A DNA stretch of 64,000 nucleotides from Sphingomonas sp. Leaf208 (GTDB taxonomy: Bacteria; Pseudomonadota; Alphaproteobacteria; Sphingomonadales; Sphingomonadaceae): the NCBI RefSeq assembly GCF_001421415.1, contig NZ_LMKH01000035.1, positions 121,655 to 185,654 of the forward strand. Reading direction: 5' to 3'. Shown piece after piece: positions 29,840-37,530 of the stretch. The notes under the pieces are model-generated. The model saw only the letters and a program-made list of their open reading frames with translations, had not been told where the DNA came from and ran no database searches. The number at the start of each line of letters is the position of its first letter. Position 1 is the stretch's first letter. A program made the translations under genes and the position numbers.

Positions 29840-30175
29840 ATGGAAAACACCGCACCGCAGCTCGATCTGTTCACCCGCCTCGAAATCGCGATCGAGGAGC
29901 GCAACGAGGCCGCCGAAGCCTTCGACGTCTTCAAGCAGGATGCCGTGATGGCACACGCCCCGGTCGCTGGAGCGGAGCCGGCCGTGACGAGCGAGGACGC
30001 CGCCGATGCCGCCGCGGGCGAGGTCGACGACTTCAACGCCGAGGTGAACGCGCTGTTGCAGGGCGCGACGGACGCGGAGCTTGCGGGCGCGTACGACCAG
30101 TCGGGTGGCGAGGTCGGCAACCCGGTGGCCGAGGCGCTGCTGGGCGAGATCAAGCGCCGCGAGGGTCGCGCCTGA
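29840..30175 (+). CDS. Hypothetical acidic protein, 111 residues
   Basis: Not recognised. It is rich in Glu, Asp and Ala (MENTAPQLDLFTRLEIAIEE, then RNEAAEAFDVFKQDAVMAHA), with no signal peptide or membrane segment. It looks soluble and helical in the first third, with a disordered acidic middle. Codon use matches the surroundings, which supports a real gene. An 8-bp inverted repeat GCGCGAAC/GTTCGCGC (29793-29800 and 29817-29824) sits just upstream of the start and could be a regulatory site. Confidence 0.6.
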   Translation: MENTAPQLDLFTRLEIAIEERNEAAEAFDVFKQDAVMAHAPVAGAEPAVTSEDAADAAAGEVDDFNAEVNALLQGATDAELAGAYDQSGGEVGNPVAEALLGEIKRREGRA

Positions 30176-30318
30176 CCGTGCGACGCCGCCGTTAGCCGAG
30201 ACATTTTGTGATGCGGTGAGTCTTTATGCCGCGTTGCAACGTAACTGTCACACCGCCGCGGTGTTGGCGTTCCCTTGCCGACCCTGGTGGTGCTCGTCGA
30301 TCGAGCAGTAGAGGCGGT

Positions 30319-30359
30319 CGGCCTACCTTGTTTTCACAGCATGTTTTCTGGGTAGGCCG
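30319..30359. other. Hairpin in the long intergenic region before the TPP riboswitch
   Basis: Stem CGGCCTACC (30319-30327) pairs with GGTAGGCCG (30351-30359) around a 23-nt T-rich loop containing TTGTTTTC and ATGTTTTC. It stands in the 462-bp gap (30176-30637), which otherwise holds the riboswitch and its terminator. It could end transcription of the upstream acidic-protein gene, or be a small palindromic element. The rest of 30176-30470 shows nothing recognisable. Confidence 0.4.
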
Positions 30360-30477
30360 GCCGCTGCGCGCCATTCTTGGGGAGGGGCTTGAGGTTCGCC
30401 GGTGCACCGCGTCCGGCACTCCAGCCAGATCAACGTGATAGCCCTTTCCACCACCCGCCCAACCGCCTAAGCGAAAC

Positions 30478-30573
30478 GCATCCCCGGGGGGCCGCTGATG
30501 TGCGGCTGAGAGGTGGGCAACAGCCCATGACCCGCTGAACCTGATCCGGCTTATACCGGCGTAGGGAGGGTCT
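30478..30573 (+). ncRNA. TPP riboswitch (THI element)
   Basis: The aptamer shows the conserved THI-box blocks in order: GGGGGGCC (30485-30492), GCTGAGAG, the P4/P5 part ending ACCCGCTGAACCTGATCCGG and the closing TTATACCGGCGTAGGGAGG. It binds thiamine pyrophosphate and represses the downstream thiamine-uptake genes. A strong intrinsic terminator follows 11 bases later, so control is probably at transcription termination. Boundaries are given to within a few bases. Confidence 0.95.
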
Positions 30574-30583
30574 GCGGCTGGCC

Positions 30584-30620
30584 CGTCGTCCCTCCGATTG
30601 GAGTGGACGTGACGTTTTTT
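30584..30620 (+). terminator. Riboswitch-controlled intrinsic terminator
   Basis: The 5' arm CGTC-GTCC-CTCC (30584-30595) pairs with GGAG-T-GGAC-GT-GACG (30600-30614) around a GATT loop, with two small bulges, followed directly by six T (30615-30620). It lies between the TPP aptamer and the receptor start at 30638: the expected expression platform of an OFF switch. Confidence 0.85.
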
Positions 30621-30637
30621 AATGCTGGTTTTTTGTT

Positions 30638-32947
30638 GTGACGCGCCCGTTTATAGCGCGTGGCCGCCCTGCTTTCCGGGTAGCGCTGACCCTCTCGGCG
30701 AGCCTTGCCGCATCCTCTGCAAGCGCGCAGGTCGCGTCCGAGCCGGTCGAACCCACGGAAATTCGTGTGGTCGGCAAGCAGGATCCGGCCGGCTTGCTCC
30801 CGGACCAAAAGGTACCGCGCGCGCAGAGTGCGATCTCCGCCGACTTCATCGTCAAGCAGGCGCCCACGCTCAACGCGTTTCAATTGGTGACGCTGCTGCC
30901 CGGCGCGAACGTCGCGTCGAGCGACCCGTACGGTCTGTCGACGAGTTCCAGCCTCACGTTGCGCGGGCTCGGCCAGGACGAGATCGGCGTGCTGATGGAA
31001 GGCGCGCCGCAGAACGACATCGGCTATTATTATGCCTATCCGTCGCAGTTCGCGGATCCCGAGAATTTGAAGCGCATTTCGCTCGCGCAGGGCTCGGTCG
31101 ATATCGACTCACCCACGCTCGGCGGCGCGGGCGGGCTGTTGTCGCTCGCGCTCGACGATCCCAAGGCGCGTCCCGGTGCGCTCGTCGACTTGTCGCTCGG
31201 CAGCTACGCGGCGCGGCGTGGGTTCTTCCGGGTCGATAGCGGGACGATCGGCAATACCGGGCTGAAGGCGTTCCTGTCCTATTCGAATACCCGTGCGGAC
31301 AATTGGCGAGGTGCCGGCTACGATACGCGCCAGCATATCGACGCCAAGATCCTGGGCGAATGGGGCGCCGGCAACCGCGCCAGCCTTGCGTTGTCGTACA
31401 ACGACGCGAACTCGTCGAGCTATCCGAGCCCGACGCTCGCCGAATGGAACGCGCAGGGCCGCGACTTCAACTACGACAAGCGCTACACGGCGGGGAACAC
31501 GAACTATTGGCGCCTGTACCGCGCGCCGTTCCGGAATCTCTACGCCTCCGCGCCGGTGCATCTGGTGCTGACCGATCGGCTGGCGCTCGACACCACCACC
31601 TATCTCCAGTTCGGCTACGGCAACTCGCCCTACGGGACGCAGCTGACCACGGAAGGGAATTTCCTCGGCACTGAGGAACTGGCACAGCCGATTGCGCTGC
31701 CCGGTGCGGTCGACGGCGTCGCGACCGTGCTCGGCAATTACACCGGCGACCAGATGCGGACCGGCAACGTCAGCAAGCTGACCTTCAGGACCGGCGCGCA
31801 CACGCTCACGGCGGGGCTCTGGTTCGACTACGGCACCGACCGCGTCACGCAGTCCTACACCTCGATCGACGCAGACGGGCAGCCGACCGATCGCTGGGGC
31901 TATCGCGCCGAGGCGATCCGCACCGCCGATGGCCGCCTGCTCGCCTATGAGAACCAGCGCACCGTCACCGTGACAAAGGGCTTCTTCGTCGCCGACAGCA
32001 TCGCGCTGACCCCGCGGCTGACGATCGATGCCGGGTTCAAAGGCGTGAACGTCGTGCGTAACGGCCGCAATTACCTCCCCGGGCCGCAAGACAAGGTGCG
32101 CAACGACAGCTTCGCCGCGTTGCCGCGTGCCGCGATCCACTACCGGATCGACGATCGCCAGCAGCTGTTCGCCAACATCACCACCAACTTCCGCACGCCC
32201 AACGAGTTCACGCTCTATAACAGCTACTATGGTGGCGAAGTGGTCGTGCAGGGGACGAACGCGCTGAAGAACGAATATTCGGTCTCGCAGGAGATCGGCT
32301 ATCGGTTCATCGGCGAACAGCTCTCCGCCTCGGTGACCGGCTTCCACTACAAGTTCCGCAACCGCCAGCTCGCGACCGTGCTCGACCAGGGCGGCGCGCA
32401 GGTGAATGCGACGCTCAACGCTGGCGGCCAGACCTCGTACGGCGTCGATGCGGAGATCGACTACCGCCCGGTCGCGGGTGTCAGCCTGTATCTCTCGGGC
32501 GAATATCTGCGCGCACGGATCGACGACGATCTTCCGGTCGGTGCGGACTTTCTGCCGACCAGGGGCAAGCACGCGGTGTCCAGTCCGACCGTCCAGTTCG
32601 GCGCCGGTGGGATCTACGACGACGGGCGTTTCTTCGGCAGTGTCGCGTCGAAATATATCGGGCGGCAATATGCGAGCTTCATGAACGATGAGCGCATCAA
32701 GGGCTATGCGACGCTCGACCTATCGGTCGGCATGCACCTCGCCGACTGGCTCGACGGCAAGCGCACCGATCTGCGGGTCAACGCGATCAACGTCACCGAT
32801 CCACACGTCCTCGCCGGCGTGCAGTCGGTCAGCACCAATGCGCAGGACACGATCGGCCGCAACGGCACGGTCATCGCCGGCGCGCCGCCCGCTTATTACA
32901 TCGGCAGTGGCGCGGCGGTCATGGCGACGATCTCGCGGGCGTTCTGA
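30638..32947 (+). CDS. TonB-dependent outer-membrane receptor for thiamine (TPP-regulated)
   Basis: A 769-residue outer-membrane receptor. It has a signal peptide ending ASSASAQV, a TonB-box-like stretch EIRVVGKQ, a plug domain (SSSLTLRGLGQDEIGVLMEG) and a barrel ending ATISRAF with terminal Phe. Because a TPP riboswitch and terminator stand directly in front, and an APH kinase and a PnuT-type transporter follow, its cargo is most likely thiamine or a thiamine derivative. The start is GTG at 30638, only 17 bases after the terminator T run; no ribosome-binding site is obvious, so the start is less certain than the gene. Confidence 0.92.
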   Translation: MTRPFIARGRPAFRVALTLSASLAASSASAQVASEPVEPTEIRVVGKQDPAGLLPDQKVPRAQSAISADFIVKQAPTLNAFQLVTLLPGANVASSDPYGLSTSSSLTLRGLGQDEIGVLMEGAPQNDIGYYYAYPSQFADPENLKRISLAQGSVDIDSPTLGGAGGLLSLALDDPKARPGALVDLSLGSYAARRGFFRVDSGTIGNTGLKAFLSYSNTRADNWRGAGYDTRQHIDAKILGEWGAGNRASLALSYNDANSSSYPSPTLAEWNAQGRDFNYDKRYTAGNTNYWRLYRAPFRNLYASAPVHLVLTDRLALDTTTYLQFGYGNSPYGTQLTTEGNFLGTEELAQPIALPGAVDGVATVLGNYTGDQMRTGNVSKLTFRTGAHTLTAGLWFDYGTDRVTQSYTSIDADGQPTDRWGYRAEAIRTADGRLLAYENQRTVTVTKGFFVADSIALTPRLTIDAGFKGVNVVRNGRNYLPGPQDKVRNDSFAALPRAAIHYRIDDRQQLFANITTNFRTPNEFTLYNSYYGGEVVVQGTNALKNEYSVSQEIGYRFIGEQLSASVTGFHYKFRNRQLATVLDQGGAQVNATLNAGGQTSYGVDAEIDYRPVAGVSLYLSGEYLRARIDDDLPVGADFLPTRGKHAVSSPTVQFGAGGIYDDGRFFGSVASKYIGRQYASFMNDERIKGYATLDLSVGMHLADWLDGKRTDLRVNAINVTDPHVLAGVQSVSTNAQDTIGRNGTVIAGAPPAYYIGSGAAVMATISRAF

Positions 32948-32948
32948 G

Positions 32949-34079
32949 GTGGCGTCGCAGCTGAAGCATCTGGTCCATGGCATGGGTACGACGCTGGAGG
33001 CGCCGACATGGCCCGCGATTGCAGCGGACGAGGCCCAAGCCGCGCTGGCGCACTTTCCCGCGGCTGGGCGGATGACCGGGCTACACTGGCATTCCCCGCG
33101 CCCCTTCTCCGCCGCGACGCTGGTGCACACGACGAACGGCGCGTTCCTGTTGAAGCGCCACCATCACCTTGTCCGCACGATCGAAGGGCTCGCCGAGGAA
33201 CATGCGTACATCGTGCATCTCGCCGGTGCGGGCGTGTCGGTGCCCGAAGTGATGGCGACCGCACAAGGGGCGAGCGCCGTCGCGATCGGTCCGTGGTCGT
33301 ACGAACTGCACCGCCAGGCGCCGGGGGAGGATTTGTATCGCGACCGGCTGTCGTGGACGTCGTTCCTGTCGCTCGACCATGCCCATGCCGCCGGCGTGGC
33401 GCTGGCGGAACTGCACGTCGCGGCGCGCGGGTTCGATGCGCCAGTGCGACGCCGACAACCCCTGGTCTCGAGTTTCACGATACTTCCTGCCGCCGATCCG
33501 CTGGCTGCGGCGAGCGCCTATGTTGCCGCCCGCCCGGCGCTGGCCGCGTTCCTCGCGGACCGGCCGTGGCAGGCGCAACTTGCGCGATTGTTCGAGCAGG
33601 CCGATAGCGACCTGTCGTTGCTTCTCGCGAAACAAGCGCCGTTGTGGACGCACAATGACTGGCATCCTTCCAACCTTCTCTGGACGCCAGAGGGCGCGGT
33701 ACGGACCGTGTTCGACTTCGGGTTGGCCGATCGCACGAATGCCGTTCACGACATCGCGACGGCGATCGAGCGGACGTCGGTGCGATGGCTGGATCTGGGG
33801 CAGGGGGCTGACGATGCGATCGCCGATCCCGAGACGGCGCTGGCGCTTATGGCGGGCTATGCCGAAGTCCTACCGCTGAGCGATGAGGAGATCGCCGCGG
33901 TCGTGTCGCTGTTGCCGCTGGTTCATGTTGAATTCGCGCTGTCGGAGGCCGATTATTTCACCGCCTTCGTGGCGGACACCGCGTCCGCCGCCATGGCTTG
34001 GGATGGGTATTTGATCGACCATGCCGCGTGGTTCTTCTCGCGTCCGGGCCAGGACTTCCTGCGTCGGATCGCGCCGTGA
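32949..34079 (+). CDS. APH-fold kinase, probable thiamine kinase
   Basis: 376 residues with the aminoglycoside-phosphotransferase/choline-kinase fold. The catalytic loop is THNDWHPSNLLW (H-N-D-x4-N) and the metal-binding DFGLADRT follows. N-terminal lobe: TTNGAFLLKRHHH with the nucleotide-binding Lys. The TPP riboswitch upstream and the PnuT gene downstream make phosphorylation of imported thiamine (metabolic trapping) the best proposal, but no substrate residue proves it. GTG 32949 lies 1 base after the receptor stop; ATG 32982 is an alternative. The stop overlaps the transporter ATG by 1 base (TGATG). Confidence 0.8.
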   Translation: MASQLKHLVHGMGTTLEAPTWPAIAADEAQAALAHFPAAGRMTGLHWHSPRPFSAATLVHTTNGAFLLKRHHHLVRTIEGLAEEHAYIVHLAGAGVSVPEVMATAQGASAVAIGPWSYELHRQAPGEDLYRDRLSWTSFLSLDHAHAAGVALAELHVAARGFDAPVRRRQPLVSSFTILPAADPLAAASAYVAARPALAAFLADRPWQAQLARLFEQADSDLSLLLAKQAPLWTHNDWHPSNLLWTPEGAVRTVFDFGLADRTNAVHDIATAIERTSVRWLDLGQGADDAIADPETALALMAGYAEVLPLSDEEIAAVVSLLPLVHVEFALSEADYFTAFVADTASAAMAWDGYLIDHAAWFFSRPGQDFLRRIAP

Positions 34080-34636
34080 TGACGCCGCTCGAGATCATCG
34101 CGGTCGTCGTCAGTTTCGCCGGGATATGGCTGACCGCGAAGCGCAACATGCTGTGCTGGCCAATCAATTTCGTCGCCTGTGCGCTCTACTTCAAGCTGTT
34201 CCTCGACGTACGGCTCTATGCGGACATGGTGCTTCAGGCGCTGTTTGCGATCGCGATCGTCTATGGCTGGCTGGCCTGGGCGCGGGGGAAGGACGATAAA
34301 GGCGATGTCGTCGTGGAGCCTTTGCGGCCATCGCGTGCGCTCGCCGGTCTTGGCGCGGGCGCGGTCGGGGCGTTCGTGATCGGCTGGTTCATGAGCCGTT
34401 ACACCGACGCGGCATTGTCCTGGGCCGACGCGACGCTCAGCAGCTTTAGTCTGGTCGCGCAATATTGGGTCGCGCGGCGTCATGCGGCGAACTGGCTGCT
34501 GTGGATCGCGGTCGACGTCCTGTATGTCGGGATGTTCGCCTACAAGGGGCTCATGCTCACTGCCGGGCTGTACGCGGCGATGGTCGTGCTGGCCGTGATC
34601 GGATATCGGCGCTGGCAGGCGCGCTCCACCGGCTAG
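34079..34636 (+). CDS. pnuT: PnuC/PnuT-family vitamin transporter, probably thiamine
   Basis: A 185-residue inner-membrane facilitator of the PnuC family with about 7 hydrophobic segments. Signatures: CWPINFVACALYFKLFLDVR, LYADMVLQALFAIAIVYGWL, YWVARRHAANWLLWIAVDVL and the C-terminal GLYAAMVVLAVIGYRRW. PnuC proteins carry vitamin nucleosides by facilitated diffusion, trapped by a kinase. Members under TPP riboswitches are called PnuT and carry thiamine. Here the trapping kinase is the overlapping gene just upstream. Confidence 0.88.
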   Translation: MTPLEIIAVVVSFAGIWLTAKRNMLCWPINFVACALYFKLFLDVRLYADMVLQALFAIAIVYGWLAWARGKDDKGDVVVEPLRPSRALAGLGAGAVGAFVIGWFMSRYTDAALSWADATLSSFSLVAQYWVARRHAANWLLWIAVDVLYVGMFAYKGLMLTAGLYAAMVVLAVIGYRRWQARSTG

Positions 34637-34660
34637 TGCGCGCGAAACGGAGATTGGGCG

Positions 34661-35017
34661 TTGGTGGACAAAAAGGACTGGGACGGCGACGCGGTCCGCA
34701 AATGGCTGGACGCACGGGGTATTGCTGCGCGATCCGAGCAGGTTGTGGCCGAGCGTGGCGGCCGTGAATTGCAGGATGACTGCGACAAGGCATCAGCCGA
34801 GGAAATGGTCTGTGCGCTGATGAGCCGCAAAGGCGTCGCGGACAGCCAAGCGACGTTTACCGCCGCGCTTGCTGCGATACTGGACCGCGACGAGTATATC
34901 TGGCGCGGCGTCTACAACGATACGCGCTTCGACCGGCACGTGCGGTCCTACGCTAGAAAGCTGGTTAAGATGGCGAAGACGAACACCGGGTTCAAGAACG
35001 TCGCACATTACCAATAG
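34661..35017 (+). CDS. Hypothetical protein, 118 residues
   Basis: Not recognised. A soluble charged protein (WDGDAVRKWLDARGIAARSE near the start; CALMSRKGVADSQATFTAAL; ending KTNTGFKNVAHYQ) with no signal or membrane segment. The start is TTG 34661 with GGAG 8 bases upstream; GTG 34664 is possible. It is 24 bases after pnuT, so it could be read through from the thiamine operon, but nothing links it functionally. A strong hairpin ends the unit. Confidence 0.6.
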   Translation: MVDKKDWDGDAVRKWLDARGIAARSEQVVAERGGRELQDDCDKASAEEMVCALMSRKGVADSQATFTAALAAILDRDEYIWRGVYNDTRFDRHVRSYARKLVKMAKTNTGFKNVAHYQ

Positions 35018-35029
35018 GCTTGGATAAGG

Positions 35030-35055
35030 CGGCCCGCTCGACAGAGAGCGGGCCG
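35030..35055. terminator. Hairpin between convergent hypothetical genes
   Basis: Perfect 10-bp stem CGGCCCGCTC (35030-35039) / GAGCGGGCCG (35046-35055), 6-nt loop, followed by TATTT on the plus strand. It separates the plus-strand thiamine unit from the minus-strand Tad locus and can act for both directions. Confidence 0.75.
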
Positions 35056-35066
35056 TATTTCAGCGA

Positions 35067-35459
35067 TTAGCGACGGTCGAAGTCGAACCAGCCGCGCTTC
35101 GTGCCATCATTATTATAGGCCGGGCGGGCCGACGACGCGGCTACGGGACGCGTGTCAGGCGACACGAAGATCGAGCGATCCTCTACCGGCGCACGGGTCG
35201 TCGTCACCGGTACGACTGGCGCTACCGGCGTGGCCTTTACGAGGCGCGCATTCTCATGCTCGGCCTCAACCGCACGCTTTTCGGCGGCGGCGGCGCGGAT
35301 GTCGGCATCCTTCTTGGCGACCGCGTGCGCGTCACGCTCGGCGTGATAGCGCGCCTTCCACTTCTTGCCACCGGGATGGCTCGCCAATCCGAACAGCCAG
35401 CCGGCGACGAAGATTAGCGCGAGCGCGGCGAATTGCGTAGGCGTGGAAAACAACGGCAT
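35067..35459 (-). CDS. Hypothetical membrane-anchored coiled-coil protein
   Basis: Not recognised. 130 residues: one N-terminal membrane segment (AALALIFVAGWLFGLASHPG), a Lys/Ala/Glu-rich helical region (HAVAKKDADIRAAAAEKRAV) likely to form a coiled coil, and a Pro/Thr/Val-rich tail. ATG 35459 has AGGAGGG 6 bases upstream, an excellent site. It is the last gene downstream of tadC (52 bases), so it may belong to the Tad unit, although it resembles no standard Tad protein. Confidence 0.6.
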   Translation of the reverse strand: MPLFSTPTQFAALALIFVAGWLFGLASHPGGKKWKARYHAERDAHAVAKKDADIRAAAAEKRAVEAEHENARLVKATPVAPVVPVTTTRAPVEDRSIFVSPDTRPVAASSARPAYNNDGTKRGWFDFDRR

Positions 35460-35511
35460 CGAAAAACCCTCCTGTTACGGGGGCTCAACGATCCGTTGGC
35501 GTTGCGGTTGC

Positions 35512-36504
35512 TTACCCCTTGAGCAGCGCGTCGGAGATCGAGCAGGCGGCTGGACCGAGAATGACGACGAACAGCACCGGCAGGATGAACAGGATCAGCG
35601 GCACGGTCATGATCGCGGGCAGACGTGCCGCTTTCTCCTCGGCACGCATCATGCGTTCGTTGCGAAATTCGCCCGACAATACGCGCAGTGCGGAGGCAAG
35701 CGGTGTGCCGTATTTCTCGGTCTGGATCATCGTCGTGACGACGCCCTTCACCGCGTCCAGCTTCACGCGCAACGCGAAGTTCTCGAACGCGCTGCGGCGG
35801 TCGGTCAGGAAGCCCAGCTCGATCGCGGTGAGGGTGAATTCCTCGCCCAGTTCGGGATAGGCGCGGCCGAGTTCGCGCGCGACGCGGTGGAACGCGGCAT
35901 CAACGGTCAGGCCGGCCTCGGCGCAAATCACGAGCAGGTCGAGCGCGTCGGGAAGGCCCTTGCGGATCGCATCCGAGCGCTTCTTGATCTTGTTGTCGAG
36001 ATACAGGTCCGGCGCCTTGTAGCTCAGGATGAAGCTCATCGCGACGAGCCCGTATTTCTTGAGCGGGCCCCAGGTCGCGAAGCCATCGGTGCCATAGACC
36101 CAGTAGAGCATCGCCCCGCCGATCACGATCGGCAGCACCAAGCGTCCGAAGATCACTGCGGGCGCCCATTCCTTCGAGCGGATGCCGGCCTGCATCAGCT
36201 TGACCTGGACCGCCTTGACCTGGCTGTCCTGCAGCACTTTCATCGACGACAGGATGCCGCGCATCCGATCCGCGGTGTCGTTGCGCGTGACGAGTTTGGC
36301 GCGGCGCTTGGTCGAGGCGGTGATGCCGGCCTTCAACTGTTCGCGTCGGTCGTTCAGCGCCTTGACGCGCTTCGCCATCGGATCGTGGACCGTCGTCACC
36401 GCATAGATCGCGATCATCACGGCGAACGCGGCGACACCCGACAGGATCGTCGCGACCCAGAGTACGTCGACCCCGAGCAGGGTAGGTCCGGCGGTCTCGC
36501 CCAT
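35512..36504 (-). CDS. tadC: Tad pilus assembly inner-membrane protein TadC
   Basis: A 330-residue GspF-type platform protein. Four membrane segments are visible, with the T2SSF domain in the middle (RKGLPDALDLLVICAEAGLT, AFHRVARELGRAYPELGEEF, VTTMIQTEKYGTPLASALRV). Together with TadB it forms the inner-membrane platform on which the motor ATPase acts. It starts 10 bases after the tadB stop, with GAGGGA upstream. Confidence 0.9.
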   Translation of the reverse strand: MGETAGPTLLGVDVLWVATILSGVAAFAVMIAIYAVTTVHDPMAKRVKALNDRREQLKAGITASTKRRAKLVTRNDTADRMRGILSSMKVLQDSQVKAVQVKLMQAGIRSKEWAPAVIFGRLVLPIVIGGAMLYWVYGTDGFATWGPLKKYGLVAMSFILSYKAPDLYLDNKIKKRSDAIRKGLPDALDLLVICAEAGLTVDAAFHRVARELGRAYPELGEEFTLTAIELGFLTDRRSAFENFALRVKLDAVKGVVTTMIQTEKYGTPLASALRVLSGEFRNERMMRAEEKAARLPAIMTVPLILFILPVLFVVILGPAACSISDALLKG

Positions 36505-36514
36505 CGTCAGTCCC

Positions 36515-37489
36515 TCAGATCTCGAAGTTGATCATCTTGGCCATGATGAAGGCGCCGATCGCCATCCACATCATGCCGCCCATGCCGATCGCCATCAGCC
36601 GTTCGTCGACGAAGAACCGCTGCATGTAGGTGCCGTTGATGAACCAGATCAGCGCGAACACGATGAATGGCAGCGCGCCGATGATGTACGCGGACGCCTT
36701 CGACTCCGACGACATCGCCTTGATCTTCAGCTTCATCTGGCCGCGCATGCGCAGCACGTTGGCGAGATTGGCAAGGGTCTCGGCAAGGTTGCCGCCGGTC
36801 TCGCGCTGGATCGCGATGGTGATGACGAAGAACTGGAATTCGGGCGTGCCGAGCCGGTCCGCGGTCTCCTGGAGCGCGGCGTCCATCGTCCGGCCAATCT
36901 TCATCTTGTCGCTGACCGAGCGGAATTCCTCGCCGACCGGGCCGTCGAGCTCGTGGCCGACGACGCCGATCGTCTCGCTGATCGGCAGGCCGGAGCGCAA
37001 GCCGCGGACGAGAAGCTCGATCGCGTCGGGAAACTTCGCGGTGAACTTGCCGACGCGGCGGTTGATCGTCTTGCCGACGACCAGATGCGGCAGGCCGATG
37101 CCGACGAACAGGCCGAACAGCAACGCGAGCAGGATCGGCATGCCCTTGAACAGCATGAGTGCCGCGACGACCAATGCGATCCCCGCGGTCGCCATGCCGT
37201 ATTGGCCGACGGTCCAGTCCTTGCCCGTCATCGCGAGCCGCTTCGCGAGCTGCACCGGATTGGGCAGGATACGACCGAACGCCAGATCCATCTTGGTATC
37301 GCGTGCATGCGAAATGCGCCGCATGTGTGCGTCCGCCACGGTGATCTCGTCGCCGTGCCGTTCGCGTAACGCCACGAGCCGGCGCGATTTCGCGCGGCCC
37401 GGGGAGGGCCCGGCGAATGCGAACACGATCATCCCCAGCACGATGCTCGCGCCGACCATCACGAGCAGGAGCGGCGCCATGCCGGTCAT
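36515..37489 (-). CDS. tadB: Tad pilus assembly inner-membrane protein TadB
   Basis: A 324-residue paralogue and partner of TadC with the T2SSF domain (FPDAIELLVRGLRSGLPISE, DKMKIGRTMDAALQETADRL, IQRETGGNLAETLANLANVL) and hydrophobic segments at the N-terminus, middle and C-terminus. The ATG at 37489 has no ribosome-binding site of its own and overlaps the stop of a 14-codon mini-ORF (ATGA). tadB translation therefore probably depends on ribosomes arriving from cpaE. Confidence 0.9.
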   Translation of the reverse strand: MTGMAPLLLVMVGASIVLGMIVFAFAGPSPGRAKSRRLVALRERHGDEITVADAHMRRISHARDTKMDLAFGRILPNPVQLAKRLAMTGKDWTVGQYGMATAGIALVVAALMLFKGMPILLALLFGLFVGIGLPHLVVGKTINRRVGKFTAKFPDAIELLVRGLRSGLPISETIGVVGHELDGPVGEEFRSVSDKMKIGRTMDAALQETADRLGTPEFQFFVITIAIQRETGGNLAETLANLANVLRMRGQMKLKIKAMSSESKASAYIIGALPFIVFALIWFINGTYMQRFFVDERLMAIGMGGMMWMAIGAFIMAKMINFEI

Positions 37490-37530
37490 CGCGTGACGCT
37501 TGTCAGGTGGGCGTGATCATAAGCGATCAT
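37486..37530 (-). CDS. 14-codon mini-ORF in place of cpaF (possible deletion scar)
   Basis: ATG 37530 overlaps the cpaE stop (ATGA), and the ORF MIAYDHAHLTSVTR ends in a TGA that overlaps the tadB start (ATGA). It fills the whole cpaE-tadB gap. In related loci the motor ATPase gene cpaF/tadA occupies this slot, so the mini-ORF may join the first and last codons of a deleted cpaF, or be a short coupling cistron. Both ideas are inference. Too short for normal gene calling. Confidence 0.4.
   Translation of the reverse strand: MIAYDHAHLTSVTR

Noticed and set aside
29623..30204. A 193-codon minus-strand frame across the acidic-protein gene
   Set aside because: The plus-strand gene at 29840-30175 has the normal third-position GC pattern; the minus-strand frame runs through the promoter area and the GNAT start, with low-complexity Ser/Ala translation.
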